From Nitrosotalea sp. (lineage in GTDB: Archaea > Halobacteriota > Syntropharchaeia > Alkanophagales > Methanospirareceae), in contig DYFG01000007.1 in assembly GCA_020725315.1 (NCBI GenBank), positions 1 through 26,913 on the forward strand: DNA of 26,913 nucleotides. The letters run 5' to 3'. Made by a program: the position numbers and the translations under genes. Shown in pieces: positions 23,953-26,913 of the stretch; the first letter of the stretch is position 1; each line of letters opens with the position of its first letter. The notes below the pieces were generated by a model. That model had not been told where the DNA came from, did no database searches, and saw only the letters and a program-made list of their open reading frames with translations.

Positions 23953-24509
23953 AGCGGCTGTTTGACTTGTTGATGGCTGTGTTTGCCGCTGCTGTTCTGG
24001 CCCTGCCTATCTTGATAGTGGCGCTGGCCGTTCGACTAACGTCCCCCGGCCCGGCGCTCTACTGGAGCGACCGTGTGGGTCGGCATAATCGTATCTTCAA
24101 AATGCCCAAGTTCCGCAGCATGCGAATCGACACGCCTGCGGTTGCTACGCATCTGCTGGAAAATCCGGATCAATGGTTGACGCCTATTGGATCGCTTTTA
24201 CGCAAGTCCAGCCTGGATGAACTGCCTCAACTCTGGAGCATCCTCAAGGGCGATATGAGCTTTGTGGGGCCGAGACCTGCATTGTTTAATCAAGATGACT
24301 TGATCAGTTTGCGTACTGAGGCCGGCGTGCACGAGCTTGTGCCGGGTCTCACCGGCTGGGCTCAGGTTAACGGAAGAGATGAGCTGCCGATTCCCCAAAA
24401 AGTGCAACTCGATGTTGAATACCTGCGGAGACGCTCGCTCGGCTTTGATTTAAAGATTCTCTGGCTGACGGCGCTGAAGGTCATGTCGAGAGACGGAGTT
24501 TCGCATTGA
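23949..24509 (+). CDS. PglC-like priming phosphoglycosyl transferase (undecaprenyl-phosphate sugar-1-P transferase)
   Basis: The 186-residue protein is a minimal monotopic phosphoglycosyl transferase: a single hydrophobic re-entrant helix at residues 6-30, then SPGPALYWSDRVGRHNRIF, FKMPKFRSM, the catalytic Asp-Glu dyad in KSSLDELPQLWSILKGDMS, FVGPRPAL, and VPGLTGWAQVNGRDEL. Such enzymes (PglC, WbaP C-terminal domain) load the first sugar phosphate onto undecaprenyl phosphate. I start at 23949 because this ATG overlaps the wbpV stop (ATGA) and puts the membrane helix at the N-terminus; an ATG at 23925 would add eight residues. P. aeruginosa loci usually have the polytopic WbpL here, so the short enzyme is a replacement. 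The primed sugar is probably QuiNAc or a related 6-deoxyhexosamine. Confidence 0.88.
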   Translation: MKRLFDLLMAVFAAAVLALPILIVALAVRLTSPGPALYWSDRVGRHNRIFKMPKFRSMRIDTPAVATHLLENPDQWLTPIGSLLRKSSLDELPQLWSILKGDMSFVGPRPALFNQDDLISLRTEAGVHELVPGLTGWAQVNGRDELPIPQKVQLDVEYLRRRSLGFDLKILWLTALKVMSRDGVSH

Positions 24510-24548
24510 AACAAAAGGATGTTCTGAGGACTCAGGGGACTTGATGCT

Positions 24549-26516
24549 ATGAAATTGCCTCTGTTTAAGCTTGCCGCTCCAATCCTGGCCTTGCCGAGGC
24601 CGGCAAAGCGTTTTGTCGCCGTCTCGGTTGACCTCAGTCTTTGTGTTATCACCGTCTGGCTTGCCTATTATCTGCGACTGGGTGAGTTTGTCTCGTTGTC
24701 AGGCAATGCTTTGTGGGCGGTTGGGGCATCCATCGGCATTGCGTTGCCGATCTTCATTGTCTCGGGGCTGTATCGTGCCATTTTCCGCTACAGCGGCTGG
24801 CCGGCATTGCTGGCGGTTGCCCGAGCCGTGGGTATCTACGGGCTGCTGTATGCGTCGATCTTTACGGCGATTGGTGTCGCTGGTGTTCCCCGTACTGTCG
24901 GCATCATCCAGCCCATCCTCCTCCTGCTGTTCGTGGGGGCTTCTCGCGCTTTGGCCCGAGTATGGCTGGGCGAGCGTTACCAAAGCATTCTGAAACATGC
25001 CTCTCGCCCCAAGGCGCTTATCTATGGCGCTGGGCGAACCGGTCGGCAGCTGGCTATGGCTATGGCCAACAGTCATGAAATGCAGGTGGTCGGGTTTCTG
25101 GACGATGATGATCGCTTGCATGGTCATGTGCTGAATGGTCAGCCCATCTACAATCCGGGCGATCTGGCCAACCTCGTGTCGGCACTGACAGTCAGCGATG
25201 TGCTGCTGGCGATGCCGAGCATTGGTCGCAAGCGCCGGAACGAAATTCTGGCTCAGATTCGTGGTGTGCCGGTTTCTGTGCGCACGCTGCCCAGCATGAT
25301 CGATCTGGCGCAGGGCAAGGTCAGCATTTCTGATTTGCGTGAGCTGGACATTGATGATCTGCTGGGCCGTGAGCCGGTCACGCCGAACCACATTCTGCTG
25401 TCCAAGAACATCGTCAACAAGGTGGTGTTGGTCACCGGGGCGGGGGGATCGATCGGCAGCGAACTCTGTCGTCAGATCCTTGCCGTCGGGCCTGCCAAGT
25501 TGCTGCTGATCGAGCAGAGCGAGTTTGCGCTTTACGCCATTCACCAGGAACTGGAGGAAAAGCTCGCCGGACATGGGGTGGTGCTGGTTCCCCTGCTGGC
25601 CTCGGTGCAGGATGGTGACCGGCTGCAGGAGATCATGTCCACCTGGCACCCGGATACGGTCTACCATGCGGCGGCCTACAAGCATGTGCCGCTGGTGGAG
25701 CACAACCCGGCCGAGGGCATCAAGAACAATGTGCTGGGCACACTGCGCACGGCGCAGGCGGCCGCAGAAAACGGCGTGGCCGACTTTGTGCTGATCAGTA
25801 CCGACAAGGCCGTCCGGCCTACCAATATCATGGGTGCCAGCAAGCGACTGGCCGAGATGGCGTTGCAGGCGCTGGCTGTGGAGCCCCCTGTCCCTTCTGC
25901 CGGCGGGAGAGGGGGGACCCGATTTGCTATGGTGCGCTTCGGCAACGTGCTGGGTTCTTCAGGCTCAGTCGTGCCGAAGTTCCGCCAACAGATTCGCGAC
26001 GGCGGCCCGATTACCCTGACCCATCCCGAGATCACCCGCTACTTCATGACCATTCCGGAGGCTGCGCAGCTGGTCATTCAGGCCGGGGCCATGGCCAAAG
26101 GAGGGGACGTGTTTGTGCTGGACATGGGGCAGTCGGTGAAGATCATGGATCTGGCGCGGCGGATGGTTGAGTTGTCGGGCCTGACGGTCAAGGACGAGCA
26201 GAATCCCGATGGCGATATCGAGATCGAGATCACCGGCCTGCGGCCCGGTGAAAAGCTCTACGAAGAGCTTCTGATCGGCGACAACCCCAAGCCGACCTCG
26301 CACCCGAGGATCATGAAGGCCCATGAGGACTTCATTCCCTGGGGGGAACTGGAGGCGAAGCTGAACGCCCTGGATATGGCCCTGAATGTGAATGATGTCG
26401 GCCTCATCCGGCGGATGATGGAGACGCTGGTCTCCGGCTACGCCCCTAGTGGTGAAATTGTGGACTGGGTACACCTGGAGCAGGAAGCGGAGAGTGTTCC
26501 TTCGGTGGTGGAATAG
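24549..26516 (+). CDS. wbpM: UDP-GlcNAc 4,6-dehydratase, WbpM/FlaA1/PglF-like membrane protein
   Basis: The 655-residue protein has four N-terminal transmembrane segments (within residues 20-135), a first Rossmann-like domain (ALIYGAGRTGRQLAMAM), and the catalytic dehydratase domain beginning VVLVTGAGGSIGSELCRQI near residue 295. The active site is VLISTDKAVRPTNIMGASKR with Met-x-x-x-Lys. RFGNVLGSSGSVVPKF, HPEITRYFMTIPEA and LRPGEKLYEELL complete the family signature. It converts UDP-GlcNAc to UDP-4-keto-6-deoxy-GlcNAc for QuiNAc or bacillosamine-type sugars. As in Pseudomonas it closes the locus. Residues 445-456 (EPPVPSAGGRGG) are unusual: they are encoded by a GC-rich palindrome that looks like an inserted repeat. 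A GGGGA site lies 9 bases before the ATG. Confidence 0.93.
   Translation: MKLPLFKLAAPILALPRPAKRFVAVSVDLSLCVITVWLAYYLRLGEFVSLSGNALWAVGASIGIALPIFIVSGLYRAIFRYSGWPALLAVARAVGIYGLLYASIFTAIGVAGVPRTVGIIQPILLLLFVGASRALARVWLGERYQSILKHASRPKALIYGAGRTGRQLAMAMANSHEMQVVGFLDDDDRLHGHVLNGQPIYNPGDLANLVSALTVSDVLLAMPSIGRKRRNEILAQIRGVPVSVRTLPSMIDLAQGKVSISDLRELDIDDLLGREPVTPNHILLSKNIVNKVVLVTGAGGSIGSELCRQILAVGPAKLLLIEQSEFALYAIHQELEEKLAGHGVVLVPLLASVQDGDRLQEIMSTWHPDTVYHAAAYKHVPLVEHNPAEGIKNNVLGTLRTAQAAAENGVADFVLISTDKAVRPTNIMGASKRLAEMALQALAVEPPVPSAGGRGGTRFAMVRFGNVLGSSGSVVPKFRQQIRDGGPITLTHPEITRYFMTIPEAAQLVIQAGAMAKGGDVFVLDMGQSVKIMDLARRMVELSGLTVKDEQNPDGDIEIEITGLRPGEKLYEELLIGDNPKPTSHPRIMKAHEDFIPWGELEAKLNALDMALNVNDVGLIRRMMETLVSGYAPSGEIVDWVHLEQEAESVPSVVE
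25884..25915. repeat. GC-rich palindrome inside the wbpM coding sequence
   Basis: CCCCCTGTCCC at 25884-25894 pairs with GGGAGAGGGGG at 25905-25915 (11-bp stem, one mismatch) around a 10-base loop that contains GCCGGC. It stays in frame and encodes the Pro/Gly-rich segment near residues 446-456. It has the look of a dispersed bacterial palindromic element. Confidence 0.7.
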
Positions 26517-26551
26517 GCGAATGAGTGTTCCGAAGTAACTACTCGTCCCCA

Positions 26552-26626
26552 TTGTGGGAGTCCGGTTTACCGGGCGATGGCGACCATTCCGGCGCCGCTT
26601 TCGCCCGATAAATCAGGCTCCCACAA
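26552..26626. repeat. REP-like inverted pair 1
   Basis: The arm at 26552-26577 begins TTGTGGGAGTCCGG and ends CCGGGCGA. It is matched by the reverse complement at 26601-26626 (TCGCCCGAT through GGCTCCCACAA). The first arm contains its own small hairpin, CCGG-TTTA-CCGG. The pair lies 35 bases after the wbpM stop and could fold in RNA and act as a transcription barrier, although no T-tract follows. Confidence 0.85.
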
Positions 26627-26643
26627 CAGAGGGTGTTGCTGCC

Positions 26644-26770
26644 TTGTGGGAGTCCGGCTTGCCGGGCGATGGGGGCCTGTCCGGTTGCCGCTTTCGCCCG
26701 ATGGTGGCTTCGGACTTCCTGTCCTCTCGCCACATAAGGCCTTCCATGGCCAAAAATCAGGCTCCCACAA
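26644..26770. repeat. REP-like inverted pair 2, right arm interrupted by 51 bp
   Basis: The left arm (26644-26669) repeats TTGTGGGAGTCCGG with near-perfect identity to pair 1. The right arm is split: TCGCCCGAT at 26694-26702 and AAATCAGGCTCCCACAA at 26754-26770, with about 51 extra bases between them that are absent from pair 1. The whole unit starts 92 bases after unit 1, and a third left arm starts at 26788, so the array is a tandem of inverted pairs. Confidence 0.8.
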
Positions 26771-26787
26771 CAGAAGGTGCTGCTGCC

Positions 26788-26880
26788 TTGTGGGAGTCCA
26801 GTCCTGTAGGGTAGATAAGCGCAGCGCATCTACCGAACGATGCTTGGTGGATGCGCTCCGCTTATCCATATATGGACTCC
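26788..26880. repeat. Third REP-like arm with nested inverted repeat
   Basis: TTGTGGGAGTCC recurs at 26788-26799 and GGACTCC at 26874-26880 closes it. Between them is a second inverted pair: GGGTAGATAAGCGCAGCGCA beginning at 26809 (ending in TCTACC at 26834) against GGTGGATGCGCTCCGCTTAT beginning at 26846 (ending TCCA at 26868). The inner family differs from the outer one in sequence. Confidence 0.75.
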
Positions 26881-26913
26881 TCCCTGCACGCAAGCGCCGT
26901 TTTGCACGTATTA

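Larger units (their letters stand above)
26517..26913. other. Non-coding region after wbpM, filled with inverted repeats
   Basis: No convincing gene is present in these 397 bases. The open frames on either strand coincide with the repeat arms and have no family resemblance or ribosome binding site. Apart from the three REP-like units, the first 35 and last 33 bases show no recognisable element. The region probably marks the end of the polysaccharide operon. Confidence 0.75.

Noticed and set aside
24699..25703. Antisense open frame of 334 codons
   Set aside because: It is opposite wbpM in a GC-rich stretch where long shadow frames are expected; the product is His/Gln/Arg-rich without any motif.
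26517..26626. Rho-independent terminator after wbpM
   Set aside because: Stable hairpins are present, but no run of T follows any of them, so intrinsic termination is not supported.
26552..26880. CRISPR array
   Set aside because: The repeats are inverted pairs of unequal spacing with only three units, no regular unique spacers and no cas genes.
26539..26893. Overlapping open frames on both strands at the 3' end
   Set aside because: Their translations repeat the REP arms (for example the recurring LWESGLPG pattern) and they have no ribosome binding site.

Overview
This window is almost entirely one surface-polysaccharide (O-antigen or capsule) biosynthesis locus. All recognisable genes lie on the + strand, mostly separated by fewer than 35 bases or overlapping, so it reads as one long operon or a few coupled ones. 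The gene logic points to a Pseudomonas-like gammaproteobacterium: a wbpV-like reductase, a priming transferase and a wbpM-like dehydratase at the downstream end, fnlABC, a wbpG/hisH/hisF amidotransferase trio, and REP-type intergenic repeats. The genus is not provable from the sequence. Sampled 60-base blocks range from about 20-35% GC in the central glycosyltransferase/polymerase part to about 63% GC in wbpM, the usual mosaic of a horizontally reshuffled O-antigen locus. I see no transposase, tRNA, rRNA or CRISPR array.

Layout. (1) 1-2546: the 3' part of a Wzz chain-length regulator with an in-frame 9-bp tandem repeat, then a PglK-type ABC flippase. (2) 2561-11206: a ten-gene nonulosonic acid cassette (LegB-like dehydratase, PtmE-like nucleotidyltransferase, radical SAM/SPASM enzyme, DegT aminotransferase, GNAT acetyltransferase, NeuB-type synthase, WbqC protein, SpsF-type cytidylyltransferase, PseG-type hydrolase, PIG-L deacetylase). 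(3) 11223-15756: an AT-rich assembly module with a GNGPS-motif sialyltransferase-like protein, two methyltransferases separated by a 52-codon ORF, a GT2 glycosyltransferase and a Wzy polymerase. (4) 15899-18426: WbpG, HisH and HisF homologues, which make an acetamidino group from an N-acyl group. (5) 18459-23011: FnlA, FnlB, FnlC (UDP-L-FucNAc synthesis) and a WbuB/WbjE-type FucNAc transferase. (6) 23008-26516: WbpV-like reductase, PglC-like priming transferase and WbpM-like 4,6-dehydratase (UDP-QuiNAc synthesis and priming). (7) 26517-26913: no gene, but an array of REP-like inverted repeats.

How they fit together (inference). WbpM and WbpV make UDP-QuiNAc and the PglC-like enzyme loads it on undecaprenyl phosphate. 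The WbuB-type enzyme adds L-FucNAc, which the WbpG/HisH/HisF trio may convert to L-FucNAm. A nonulosonic acid made by the cassette is CMP-activated and probably added by the GNGPS protein. The GT2 enzyme and the methyltransferases add further decoration. The lipid-linked unit is flipped by the PglK-type ABC transporter, polymerised by Wzy and length-controlled by Wzz. A conventional Wzx is not visible.

The most unusual part is the nonulosonate cassette. It combines legionaminate-type (LegB, PtmE) and pseudaminate-type (PseG) steps, lacks a NeuC/LegG 2-epimerase, and contains a radical SAM/SPASM enzyme, a PIG-L deacetylase and a WbqC protein. It may make a rare or undescribed nine-carbon sugar.
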